A stretch of DNA of 64,000 nucleotides from contig JAURWS010000042.1 in NCBI GenBank assembly GCA_030654835.1, positions 1 through 64,000 of the forward strand, given 5' to 3'. Positions 1-8,099 of the stretch are shown in pieces. The position numbers and the translations under genes were made by a program. The first letter of the stretch is position 1. The number at the start of each line of letters is the position of its first letter. The DNA comes from Gammaproteobacteria bacterium. Lineage in GTDB: Bacteria > Pseudomonadota > Gammaproteobacteria > Pseudomonadales > Pseudohongiellaceae. The notes under the pieces are model-generated. The model saw only the letters and a program-made list of their open reading frames with translations. It ran no database searches and had not been told where the DNA came from.

Positions 1-334
1 TTTCCGGCGTCGCGGAACGGGTCATAGCGCGCACTTTGGAGTAGCTGATCGTGCCGCAGCGGAACGCCTCGTCGATGGCGGGCAGTGTCGACAAACTCTT
101 CGCGACGCGCACTTTTTCACGCGCAGCGCCAAGATCAATGCCGCAGTGGTAATTCAGCCAGTGCGCTGGCGATTTGATGCCGTGGCCCTCCCATGCGTCG
201 CGTTCGATGAGCGCAGCGAGCAGTGTCAGGAAGCGATGTTGGGCGGCGTTGATGTGCCCGGCGAGACGGGTAATTTCGTCGCTGAGCGCGGCATTGTCCG
301 CAGGGATGAGAGCGAGAGAAGAGAGCTGTGACAT
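1..334 (-). CDS. DUF222 protein, probable HNH-endonuclease family (N-terminal part, cut by window edge)
   Basis: This reading frame opens at an ATG at 334 and stays open to the left edge, so about 111 residues are visible. A strong ribosome site, AAGGAGGA, ends about nine bases before the ATG. The residues HWLNYHCGIDLGAAREKVR and the following ISYSKVRAMTR are typical of the helical DUF222 region that in this family precedes a C-terminal HNH nuclease domain; that domain would lie outside the window, so nuclease function is inferred. Such genes occur in many copies in some gammaproteobacteria and actinobacteria and their role is not settled. No operon partner is visible upstream at 335-867. Confidence 0.75.
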   Translation of the reverse strand, partial: MSQLSSLALIPADNAALSDEITRLAGHINAAQHRFLTLLAALIERDAWEGHGIKSPAHWLNYHCGIDLGAAREKVRVAKSLSTLPAIDEAFRCGTISYSKVRAMTRSATPE

Positions 335-867
335 GAGACGATTCCTCCTTGGAAAGGCCGCAAACGGATGGCTTTAAACCACTGTTTATATGTACATATT
401 ATAGCCCTATCTCCATGATTTCGCTGCCAAATATCCACCTATATTTTCACGGATAAATATTAATCCAGCGTAACCACCATCCACAATTCTGGCCAGAGCA
501 CTCTCAATCTGCAGATCATAAAAAGTGCTGCGTTCAAAAATGTCAGTGATGAGAGATTGGTGCTCATCGCCCGCTGCCACGGCGCGCAATGCGTTGACGA
601 GTGCGTTCAATTTAACCGGACACTACTGAAGTGACACAACCACCAACGAATCCCTGGACACCACGCCGGGGCTTTAATGTGATGAGAAACTACGCGATGG
701 GAATGGTCTCTCGATAAAACTTAAATTTTACTCTGACCCCAATTATTCCGTAAATCTCGACAGCGAGCGGTACAGCCAAATGCCACCACTGAAATAGCTT
801 GATCGTCCGTTTAAAACGACTCATCCTCCACGAGGCACAAAACAACAACCAAAAAAAGAGGCACTGA
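335..867. other. Intergenic stretch with possible gene debris
   Basis: No convincing gene is present. A minus-strand frame at 407-610 (67 codons) reads like protein (ITDIFERSTFYDLQIESALARI) but begins only at TTG without a good ribosome site, so it may be the C-terminal remnant of a lost gene. Around 722-745 there is the phrase TACTCTGACCCCAATTATT, which resembles sequence often found beside REP-associated transposase genes, but no transposase is here. A purine-rich ribosome site (AGAGG) for the next gene closes the stretch. Confidence 0.35.
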
Positions 868-1233
868 ATGACTCGACCAATTCTTGAAGAACGCAGGATT
901 CATCCAGCGATAAGACAAACAATCGCAGACAATAACATCGACATTATTCACCAGGTGGAAGCTGCCATTGCCAGCAATGACATTGTGATTGTTGGCATGG
1001 CCCAGAATCCCGTCCCCAAGAAAGCCAGGAAACTACTCGACGGACTCGGCATTGAGTACTGCTATTTGGAATATGGGAGCTATTTCAGTCTCTGGCGTCG
1101 CCGCAATGCCTTAAAAATTTGGAGTGGCTGGCCCTCGTTTCCGATGATTTTCGTCAAAGGTACGCTAATTGGGGGCGCGGACGACTTGCAAGCTTTAGTG
1201 GATAAAGCAGAACTCATGGAGATGCTCAAGTAG
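868..1233 (+). CDS. Glutaredoxin-like protein without the catalytic cysteine
   Basis: The 121-residue protein has a leader helix (about 1-40) followed by a thioredoxin fold. The beta strand IVIVGM is followed by AQNPVPKKARKLL where active glutaredoxins carry CPYC or CGFS, so the catalytic cysteine is missing. The other landmarks remain: WPSFPMIFVKGTLIGGADDL holds the cis-proline and the glutathione-binding GG-D motif of monothiol glutaredoxins. The only cysteine (in EYCYLEYG) lies elsewhere in the fold. The whole sequence is regular and intact, so this is probably a stable cysteine-less subfamily with a binding or scaffolding role rather than a decayed gene; that role is unknown. Its 3' end overlaps the exporter gene on the other strand by 8 bases. 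Confidence 0.8.
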   Translation: MTRPILEERRIHPAIRQTIADNNIDIIHQVEAAIASNDIVIVGMAQNPVPKKARKLLDGLGIEYCYLEYGSYFSLWRRRNALKIWSGWPSFPMIFVKGTLIGGADDLQALVDKAELMEMLK

Positions 1234-3523
1234 AGACGGAAGGTTTCCGATCAAAGCGCAAAAGCAAGGCCGGGAAGAAGGTGAGATCGAGCACGAGAGC
1301 GATCACTACGATCGGCACCAGCAGCGTGGCCGCCTGCTGAAAATATAGAGTGCTGGCGCCGATCAGCACGCAGGTGCCCAAGGCCAGCACAGCGGTTGTG
1401 ATGATCATGGCCGGCCCCGCTTTATCCAGGGCTCGGTCGATCGCTGCCGCCGGCATCAGCCCGGCCGCGCGGTTAGTCTGATAGGTGCTGAGCACGTGCA
1501 CAGTGTCATCCACCACCAAACCGATACTGATGCTGAACAGCATCATCACGAAGGGGTCTATACGCCCTACCAGCAGCCCCCACGCACCAAACACCAACAC
1601 GGCGGGCAGAAGATTCGGCAGCATGCTCAGAAGCCCATAATAGACGCTGCGCATCCCGATAATCACGGTGAGCGTAATCATCAGCAAGCTGAAGGCATAG
1701 CCCTGCAATAATTCCACTGTCACGGCATTATCCATGCGCGCAAACAACAGAGTGCTGCTGCCATGCAGGAGTTTTGCCCCAGGCATTTGCCTTGTGAACT
1801 CCTGATCGATCTGCTCGCTTAGCTCGAGTAGCGCCTGATTGCTCTGTGTGTTCGTCGACACGAATACACGTACCAGGCTGAAATCCTCATTCGCCAGCGT
1901 ATCGAGCTGGAAATCTCTTGCTTGTGCCACGCTGTAATTGAACAGGGCATCTTCCACCTCGGCCAAGGTCTCTGGTATGAGGTAGAAGGCTGCATCGTTC
2001 TCGTTCATGACTTGATTGACGGTCTTCACAACTTCAACTAGGCTGGCCACTCCAAGCACCTGCTCCTGCTCACGCAGCCACTGCGCGAAGCCATCCAATT
2101 GCTGCAAAAAATCCGGCTCGATGCTGCCAAAAGGGGTGGCTAACTCGATGCCGTAACTGAGCTGTGCTCCTCTGTCCATGCGCTCACTCACCACCGCGTA
2201 ATAGTCGTGCAGAGGAGAGTCCTCGCTGATGAAGGACGCACGGTCGAAGTCAGTGCTATTGAGAAAACTGAGGCCCAGAGACAACGCACCGAGCGTAGCG
2301 AACAGCAACAGGAGCACCGAGCCATGTTTCGCCACCAGTGACTTCGCGATGCGGATACTGGCATTGATGATAGCCACGCCGCCATTCGGGCCGAGCTTGC
2401 CCAAGAGAGTTGCGGGCAGCAGCAACACGAGGGCTGGCAGTACGCACAAGGTGAGGAAATAGGCGAAAGCAACCCCAATAGCAACGACGGTGCCGAAGGA
2501 ACTGATGGCGGGTGAGGACGCGAGGTTGAGGCTGGCGAAACCAATCAGTGTGGTGATTGTCGCGAGGCTGATCGGTCGAAGATTGAACTGCAGGCTCTGC
2601 AACATTGCCGCTGAGGGGGCTAAGCCCTGCTGCAATGATTGCCGGAAAATCGAGATAATGTGCACGCTATCGGCCACGGCAATCGTGACAACCACCAGCG
2701 GCGCCATTACCGAGATTGTATTGAAGTCTTGCCCTGCCCAGGTGAGCGCGCCGATGGTCATCAGCACGGTGAGTAACGCAACGCCGAGTATGCAGCAGCC
2801 GAGCGCTAGAGATCGAAAGCTGAAGCAGATAATGGCAGTGCACAGCAGCAAGACCAGTGGCAGCAGGAAGCTCAAGTCGCTGATCATGGCATCACGATTC
2901 GACTGCTCATAGTGCGCCTCGCTACTGACGTAAAACTGCACGCCAGGGTGGCGCTCGTGCAGACTCTGGATGAGCACATTGCTGGCCTCCACAATCTCCC
3001 GGCTCTGCTGGGAGTTAATACTCGTCACCCGCAGGCGCACATTCGCAAGCGTGAGATCGAAAGCTGGGGCGACATAGCCGGCACTCAGGAATGGGTCCGC
3101 CAGCACACGCTGCCTGGCATCAAGAAGATCCTGCTCGGTAAACTGAGTCCGCTCCGTCACAGTGCGTTGAAACAGGCTTTGATCTCCGAAAGGTGACTGC
3201 CATTCCAGCAGGGAGTTCAGCGAAATTGCCAACGGAATGCTGCGGAACTCTCGATTTAGATCGGCCAGTGCCAACAAGGTTTCGCGCTCGAATACGTTCT
3301 TGGAATCCGGCAGCAAGGCAAAACTGATCTCGACTGGCGCCGGAAAGGATTCTGCCATGTGGTTGCGTTGTTGCAGATAGGGGTCGCTCTTGGTGAGCAG
3401 CACGCCTAGCGAGGTGTCGAAGCCGGCGCGAGGGATGGCCAGGCCCAGCAAGACGGTAAGCACGAGGCTCAATGCCAATAAACCACCGCGCCTGTGAATC
3501 AAGAATGTCACTGCTGCCAGCAT
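1226..3523 (-). CDS. RND-superfamily exporter, MMPL type
   Basis: A 765-residue inner-membrane protein built as two similar halves, each with one helix, a large periplasmic loop and a bundle of five or more helices. The loop after the first helix (about 35-210) and the second loop (about 405-575) are polar. Conserved helix-4-like motifs VADSVHIISIF (first half) and VVDDTVHVLSTY (second half) mark the COG1033/MMPL branch of proton-driven RND exporters, and the length is normal. Substrates in this branch are usually lipids or hydrophobic compounds, but nothing here identifies one. No adaptor or outer-membrane partner gene is adjacent. The ATG at 3523 gives a normal start with an N-terminal membrane helix. 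Confidence 0.85.
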   Translation of the reverse strand: MLAAVTFLIHRRGGLLALSLVLTVLLGLAIPRAGFDTSLGVLLTKSDPYLQQRNHMAESFPAPVEISFALLPDSKNVFERETLLALADLNREFRSIPLAISLNSLLEWQSPFGDQSLFQRTVTERTQFTEQDLLDARQRVLADPFLSAGYVAPAFDLTLANVRLRVTSINSQQSREIVEASNVLIQSLHERHPGVQFYVSSEAHYEQSNRDAMISDLSFLLPLVLLLCTAIICFSFRSLALGCCILGVALLTVLMTIGALTWAGQDFNTISVMAPLVVVTIAVADSVHIISIFRQSLQQGLAPSAAMLQSLQFNLRPISLATITTLIGFASLNLASSPAISSFGTVVAIGVAFAYFLTLCVLPALVLLLPATLLGKLGPNGGVAIINASIRIAKSLVAKHGSVLLLLFATLGALSLGLSFLNSTDFDRASFISEDSPLHDYYAVVSERMDRGAQLSYGIELATPFGSIEPDFLQQLDGFAQWLREQEQVLGVASLVEVVKTVNQVMNENDAAFYLIPETLAEVEDALFNYSVAQARDFQLDTLANEDFSLVRVFVSTNTQSNQALLELSEQIDQEFTRQMPGAKLLHGSSTLLFARMDNAVTVELLQGYAFSLLMITLTVIIGMRSVYYGLLSMLPNLLPAVLVFGAWGLLVGRIDPFVMMLFSISIGLVVDDTVHVLSTYQTNRAAGLMPAAAIDRALDKAGPAMIITTAVLALGTCVLIGASTLYFQQAATLLVPIVVIALVLDLTFFPALLLRFDRKPSVST

Positions 3524-3751
3524 TGCTATGCGTACTCACTCACTTGGGGATAAAGCGAGTTGAAGCATAGAATTTACTCGCCTGGATTGAAAGAAAAAAT
3601 CAAGACGTGGATTCAACTCCGAAGTGCCTAACGATTCAGGCCGATAAGGCCGCCATTAATATCCATGTAATACACTCCAGGTACCCGCAGCTAGAACGCC
3701 GGAGGATGACAAAGGAAATACTGCTATCAATTCTTACCTTTTGAGTAAAGG

Positions 3752-3779
3752 TTGACTTTCAGCTAGACTCATATATGAA
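3752..3779 (+). promoter_or_regulatory. Candidate sigma-70 promoter for the 3813 gene
   Basis: TTGACT (3752-3757) and TATGAA (3774-3779) are separated by 16 bases and lie about 35 bases before the ATG at 3813. The match is good at -35 and moderate at -10. Start site not proven. Confidence 0.4.
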
Positions 3780-3812
3780 ATGTTATTCATTAAAATATAA
3801 AGGAATGAAGAT

Positions 3813-4892
3813 ATGGCAATAATAAATAAGTTATTTCTGGCGCTATTTAGCGCCGCTGCAATCTTTGCGTCTGGTTTATCAACTGCTCAAACTGTTTTGA
3901 CCTACACAAGCGACAATAGCGTTGATACATGGGATCCGATTTTCCCAGCTTCTGCTTACACTAGCTGGGAAGCCACTGCCTGCACGACAGTGCCATTAGT
4001 TGGGCTGAATGCCAACTGGGTTAACCCGCATAAGGCTAGCCAATTCAGCACAAGTGCTCACCCATGGCAAGGTTCCCAGACTTTCTCGGCACCTTGGATA
4101 AACGCATGGACCAATATCAACTCTCAGGGGCCAAGTGGGCATAGCTGGACGAAATACTCTACTGAAGTTACCGGTACAGGGAGTTTCGTACTCAACCTTC
4201 TTGCTGACAATTGTTCGTGGATTTATTTGGATGGCACTCTCGTAGGCTATCAGGGTCCTTCCCAAATTAACCCAGCACCAAGCTACCCCGTCGCTATGAA
4301 CGGAACGCACAAGCTTGAGTTTGTCATTTTCGATGGCGGCGGCCTCGCAGGTGGTATGTACCGTCTCGAAACTAATACCGGCACGGTATTCGCAGACACA
4401 GATGGAGATGGCCTAACTGACCCAGTGGAAGTCCTTTACAGCACCGACCCTCTTAACCCAGACACAGACGGCGATGGCGTAAGTGACGGAGACGAAGTCG
4501 CGCAAGGTAGTGACCCTGCGGTTTTCACTGTCTTTGATTCTGATGACGATGGCATCACCGACAACAATGACGCCTGCGTAAACTCTATACTCTCCGCTAC
4601 AGTCTCTATTAACGATGTTGATTCCGGCGTTGCTAATACTACCAACGCAATGGGCTGCAACATTGCGGACCTGCTTGATAGTGCTTGCTCTGGTGAGTTC
4701 AAGAACCACGGCCAATTTGTAAGCTGCGTAGCACACGCTGCTACCGAATTACGTAAAGCTGGAATTATCACCAACAAAGAACGCTCCGCAATAGTGAAAG
4801 CGGCAGAGAAATCCGAGAAATCTGGCAAGTCCGAGAAATCCAGCAAGTCCGAGAAATCTGATAAAGCCGAGAAATCTAGTAAGTCCAAGTAA
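3813..4892 (+). CDS. Secreted protein with thrombospondin type 3-like calcium repeats and a Lys/Ser/Glu-rich tail
   Basis: The 359-residue product has a signal peptide ending near STAQ (residue 26), a 150-residue beta-rich domain with paired cysteines, then aspartate-rich repeats DTDGDGLTDPVE, DTDGDGVSDGDE and DSDDDGITDNND (about 195-255) of the thrombospondin type 3/calcium-binding kind. A short cysteine-containing helical region follows, and the last 35 residues are made almost only of K, S, E, D, A and G. The start is supported by AAGGA six bases before the ATG. It is probably an extracellular or surface protein; the tail could bind acidic surfaces or be unstructured. Composition is more AT-rich than the neighbouring exporter. 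Confidence 0.8.
   Translation: MAIINKLFLALFSAAAIFASGLSTAQTVLTYTSDNSVDTWDPIFPASAYTSWEATACTTVPLVGLNANWVNPHKASQFSTSAHPWQGSQTFSAPWINAWTNINSQGPSGHSWTKYSTEVTGTGSFVLNLLADNCSWIYLDGTLVGYQGPSQINPAPSYPVAMNGTHKLEFVIFDGGGLAGGMYRLETNTGTVFADTDGDGLTDPVEVLYSTDPLNPDTDGDGVSDGDEVAQGSDPAVFTVFDSDDDGITDNNDACVNSILSATVSINDVDSGVANTTNAMGCNIADLLDSACSGEFKNHGQFVSCVAHAATELRKAGIITNKERSAIVKAAEKSEKSGKSEKSSKSEKSDKAEKSSKSK
4812..4889 (+). repeat. 18-bp coding tandem repeat (four units plus a partial)
   Basis: Units at 4812-4829, 4830-4847, 4848-4865 and 4866-4883 share the core CCGAGAAATC and encode (S/A)EKS(G/S/D)K. The repeat makes the basic tail of the 3813 gene and is a likely place for copy-number change. Confidence 0.85.
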
Positions 4893-5088
4893 GGCGCTAC
4901 ACCTGCAGTATAGGTTGAATTTCTGGTGTGCAAATCGATTCCTGACTCAGGTTTCAAGTGTACATCAGAGATTTGAAGCGCTGGATGCAGGGGATAGTTT
5001 AGTCAACTGGTTTAGGTGCTGACTAAGCTGTCCCCGTTTCAATTGTTGGGATCAGACTAAAATACAAATCTCACACCTTGCCAGCCCC

Positions 5089-5424
5089 TCAATTCTTCGT
5101 ATCACTCACAATATAACCATCCACCAGATGGATGCTGCGATCACACATCGGCGCCAGGCCAAGGTTCCAACGCTCACTGCGCTCGAACATCCAGCGATAG
5201 GTCAGCCGGCAGGTATTGAATTCATAGCGGCCACGGGTGGGCGTCGCGAGCGTCAACCGCAGTGCGTGGCGCTCATTGAAATCATAGCGTGCAGCCAGCC
5301 TTGCATACGGAAGCGGGCCGTCTCCGGTGATATCCAGCAGGTCAAAGCGGGTACCGGACCGGTCTCCAGCTCCAATCGAGAGCAATACAGAACGGGTGGG
5401 GAGCAGCAAGAACAATGCTTTCAT
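5089..5424 (-). pseudogene. Shortened outer-membrane beta-barrel gene, probably a remnant
   Basis: A 111-residue frame from ATG 5424 (AAGG ribosome site) has a leader-like start (MKALFLLLPTRSVLLSIGAG) and then DLLDITGDGPLPYARLAARYDFNERHALRLTLA and YEFNTCRLTYRWMF, which look like barrel strands of a family of small outer-membrane proteins whose members are usually twice as long. The segment between the strand LRLTLATP and RGRYEFNT seems to lack the usual hairpins, and the end (after ERWNLGLAP) is not barrel-like. I infer internal deletion and loss of function; a short functional protein cannot be excluded. Confidence 0.4.
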
Positions 5425-5545
5425 GGCGGCCTTGTGAGACAAGAGTTGAGGTAGCCACTATACCGTAGCGCCCCAAATTCTTTCACCACCTTGTGAGAAT
5501 GGCAGATGAGTGGTGTCCGCGCCGACTGTAAAGTCAGCTCTGATA

Positions 5546-5559
5546 TTGATCGATATCAA
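5546..5559. promoter_or_regulatory. FNR/ANR-type binding site, box 1
   Basis: TTGATCGATATCAA is a perfect TTGAT-N4-ATCAA palindrome, the consensus of oxygen- or NO-sensing FNR/ANR/DNR regulators. It lies 178 bases before the ATG of the haem/copper gene at 5737. The other flanking gene (5089-5424) is transcribed away on the minus strand and is probably broken. Confidence 0.75.
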
Positions 5560-5607
5560 CAAAATAACGTTCGCCTTTGCCAGGCCACCATACCGCCCCT
5601 ACTTCTC

Positions 5608-5621
5608 TTGATTTGAATCAA
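5608..5621. promoter_or_regulatory. FNR/ANR-type binding site, box 2
   Basis: TTGATTTGAATCAA is a second perfect TTGAT-N4-ATCAA site, its centre 62 bases from that of box 1 and about 116 bases before the ATG at 5737. No unambiguous -10 element can be placed, so activation versus repression is open. Confidence 0.75.
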
Positions 5622-5736
5622 TATAGGCCGTGCGCGGCCAACTAGACTCCTCACTGTAGAAATACAAACCGACCACAAAAGGCCGCTTATAGGGTGGCGC
5701 CGTAATTGGGTCATCTATTTCGAACTGGAGAAAATC

Positions 5737-7071
5737 ATGAAAAAAAATAGAGTAATCGGGCTGTTGTCGGCAATGGCTATGGTACCCACGCTCGCTGGCG
5801 CCGCCGAGCAGACGGACGGGCACCCCACTTATGCAAAGGAAGTTTCAAGAATTATTCAGGACAACTGCCAGATCTGCCATCAACCAGGGCAGATTGGTCC
5901 CATGTCCTTTACCTCTTATGAAGAAGTCCGTCCCTGGGCGCCACTCATTCAGCTGAGAGTGAGCCAGCGCGAGATGCCGCCGTATCAATACGACAACCAT
6001 GTAGGCGTTCAAGAGTTAAAAAATGACTGGCGACTGTCTGATGCAGACATCAAGACCATCGTTGACTGGGTAGACGCGGGCTCGCCACTGGGCAACCCTG
6101 AAGACCTGCCACCAGCCCGTGAGTATCCTGTCGTTGGAGAGTGGCGTCTGGCCGCCGAGTTAGGCCCACCAGATCACGTGATCAAGTCCACACCTTGGGA
6201 CGTACCGGCAAATGGTCAGGATTTGTGGTGGGAGCCTGAGGTCGATACAGGCATCACCGAGACTCGCTGCATCAAAGCCGTCGAGACGCTGCCTTCGGCC
6301 GCCGCCCATGGTTCAACGCACCATGCGAATTCACAATTCCTGGTTCAGGATGAGAAAGGTGAGTGGGTCACTTACGGCCGCCTGTCCGAGTTTGCCTACG
6401 GAAAACTAGGTGAAAAAACCCCTGAAGGTGCCTGTCGTACCGCGCCTGCCAACTCCAAAGTGGAATGGAGCATTCACTATTATCCTGATGGCAACTTTGT
6501 AAAGGATGATCAGGTGTCTGTTGGTATCTGGTACTACGACGAAGAAGATAATTTCGATGAGAAGACAGCCTATCGTCAGGATCTGCGCCTGTACAACCTG
6601 GAGAGCGGCGGTGATTACCTCATCCCACCTCACGGCACGTTGATGACTCAGGGATTCCATTCCTTCGATCATCCAGTGCGTATCGATAGCTGGCAGCCTC
6701 ACCTGCACCTGCGCGGTGTCGCGATGTCCATGGAGGTTTTCGACCCGGCAACTGGCAAACGCGAAACGCTCAGTCAAGCATCGAACTGGAATGCAGGCTG
6801 GAATCACAGCCACACTTATGAAGATGGTTTCCAGCCGCTGATTCCCGCCGGCTCCATGATAATTTTGACCTCTTGGTATGACAATACCGCAAACAACCCA
6901 CGCAATCCTGACCCGGATCAGTGGGTCGGTGCAGGCCAAAGAACAACTGACGAAATGTCTCATGCCTGGATTGCAGTGACTCACCTGGACGACGAAGGCT
7001 ACCAGAAACTGGTTACTGAGCGTGAAGCGCGCGATCGAAATACTGTTGTTTCAACTGGAGGTGCACAATGA
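5737..7071 (+). CDS. Exported cytochrome c/copper type II monooxygenase-like fusion protein
   Basis: The 444-residue protein has a signal peptide (cleavage near AGA, residue 22), one haem c motif CQICH (44-48) in a cytochrome-like domain, and a long domain resembling the two-copper ascorbate-dependent monooxygenases (PHM/DBM type). Possible copper ligands are H191 and H195/H196 in AHGSTHHANSQF, H247 in SIHYYPDG, the pair H322/H324 in WQPHLHLRG and M407 in TTDEMSHAW; YDNTANNPRNPDP is typical of the bacterial family. The haem could deliver electrons in place of ascorbate. The ribosome site ACTGGAG precedes the ATG. The gene overlaps the next by 4 bases (ATGA), and two FNR-type boxes lie upstream. 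Substrate unknown; hydroxylation is inferred from the fold only. Confidence 0.8.
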   Translation: MKKNRVIGLLSAMAMVPTLAGAAEQTDGHPTYAKEVSRIIQDNCQICHQPGQIGPMSFTSYEEVRPWAPLIQLRVSQREMPPYQYDNHVGVQELKNDWRLSDADIKTIVDWVDAGSPLGNPEDLPPAREYPVVGEWRLAAELGPPDHVIKSTPWDVPANGQDLWWEPEVDTGITETRCIKAVETLPSAAAHGSTHHANSQFLVQDEKGEWVTYGRLSEFAYGKLGEKTPEGACRTAPANSKVEWSIHYYPDGNFVKDDQVSVGIWYYDEEDNFDEKTAYRQDLRLYNLESGGDYLIPPHGTLMTQGFHSFDHPVRIDSWQPHLHLRGVAMSMEVFDPATGKRETLSQASNWNAGWNHSHTYEDGFQPLIPAGSMIILTSWYDNTANNPRNPDPDQWVGAGQRTTDEMSHAWIAVTHLDDEGYQKLVTEREARDRNTVVSTGGAQ

Positions 7072-8000
7072 GCAATTTCAAACATCTGAAAAGCGGGATG
7101 ATTGCGGCTGCACTGGTAGGGTTGGGTGTAGCGTCTCCCCTCCATGCGCAACTTCCTGATCACTTGCGTTCATACCAATTATCCGCACCCAGGGCATCAG
7201 GCGATGTTGTTGGCCCCATGTTCAATGGCTGGATCAAGAACAAGGATGGCTCAGTCACGATGATCTTTGGTTTTGTAAACCGAAATCAGGAAGAGATTGT
7301 TGATGTCCCACTCGGTCCGGACAATCACATCGAGCCAGCACAGTTTGATGGCGTGCAGCCCACCCATTTCCCTGTGTATAGCCGTGGTGGCTTCGTCGGT
7401 CTGCAGGAGCGCGGAATATTCGCCGTAACGGTACCTGCGGAAATGGCCGAAACCGAAGTCGTGTGGACTCTGAGCCATGCAGGACACAGCTACTCAGTCC
7501 CTGGGCGCGCTACCTCGGCAGCGTACGAAATGAGTAGCGATCCAGCCGCGATGGGGTCGTTGAATCCGGCGATCCGCTTCGACAGGAACGGTGAAGAATC
7601 CACGGACAGAGAAGGCATTTACGCGCCACTGGTCAACGCCAAGGCAGGCACCCCAGTCACCTTGACCGCCTCCGCTCAGGATCGTGGTGATCGTCGAGGC
7701 TATGATGTGGAAACTCCATTCTTCCCGTTAGGCACAGAATGGATTATGCATCAGGGACCTGTTGGCGCGACTGCCGTATTCGATAACCCAAAAGTCACGG
7801 GCGAGGATCGCGGTGAAGCTGATCAACAAAGCGCGACTGGCAGCGGGGACTGGACCGAGACCACGACGAACGTCACGTTCTCAGAACCGGGCGACTATGT
7901 CATTCGGCTGCGCGTCGACAACTTCACAGCACCAGACAGTCAGTTCGACAATCAGTGCTGCTGGTCCAACGCGTACGTGCCTGTGAAAGTCAGTAACTAG
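7068..8000 (+). CDS. Exported protein of unknown function, partner of the haem/copper protein
   Basis: 310 residues with a signal peptide (cleavage near LHAQ, about residue 28). The N-terminal half contains an Ig-like segment (GWIKNKDGSVTMIFGFVNRN), the C-terminal half a PKD-like beta sandwich (WTETTTNVTFSEPGDYVIRLRVDN) and ends with a CC pair in NQCCWSN. The start codon overlaps the stop of the 5737 gene, so the two are translationally coupled and probably act together in the periplasm. I do not recognise a named family. A strong terminator follows directly. Confidence 0.75.
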   Translation: MSNFKHLKSGMIAAALVGLGVASPLHAQLPDHLRSYQLSAPRASGDVVGPMFNGWIKNKDGSVTMIFGFVNRNQEEIVDVPLGPDNHIEPAQFDGVQPTHFPVYSRGGFVGLQERGIFAVTVPAEMAETEVVWTLSHAGHSYSVPGRATSAAYEMSSDPAAMGSLNPAIRFDRNGEESTDREGIYAPLVNAKAGTPVTLTASAQDRGDRRGYDVETPFFPLGTEWIMHQGPVGATAVFDNPKVTGEDRGEADQQSATGSGDWTETTTNVTFSEPGDYVIRLRVDNFTAPDSQFDNQCCWSNAYVPVKVSN

Positions 8001-8017
8001 AACCTTCACGATGCACA

Positions 8018-8065
8018 GACAAAAGCCCTGGGTCAGCAGCATGACTCGGGGCTTTTGTCATTTTT
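8018..8065 (+). terminator. Rho-independent terminator of the 5737-8000 pair
   Basis: GACAAAAGCCC pairs with GGGCTTTTGTC across a loop around GCAGCA, followed by TTTTT. It separates the pair from the next gene on the same strand, so read-through is probably partial or the next gene has its own promoter. Confidence 0.8.
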
Positions 8066-8099
8066 GTGCTTGATAGTGTGCACCAGGGGGAGAAGGCAA

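Noticed and set aside
407-610. 67-codon minus-strand frame as a gene
   Set aside because: No ATG, no ribosome site and no partner; kept only as possible debris in the intergenic entry.
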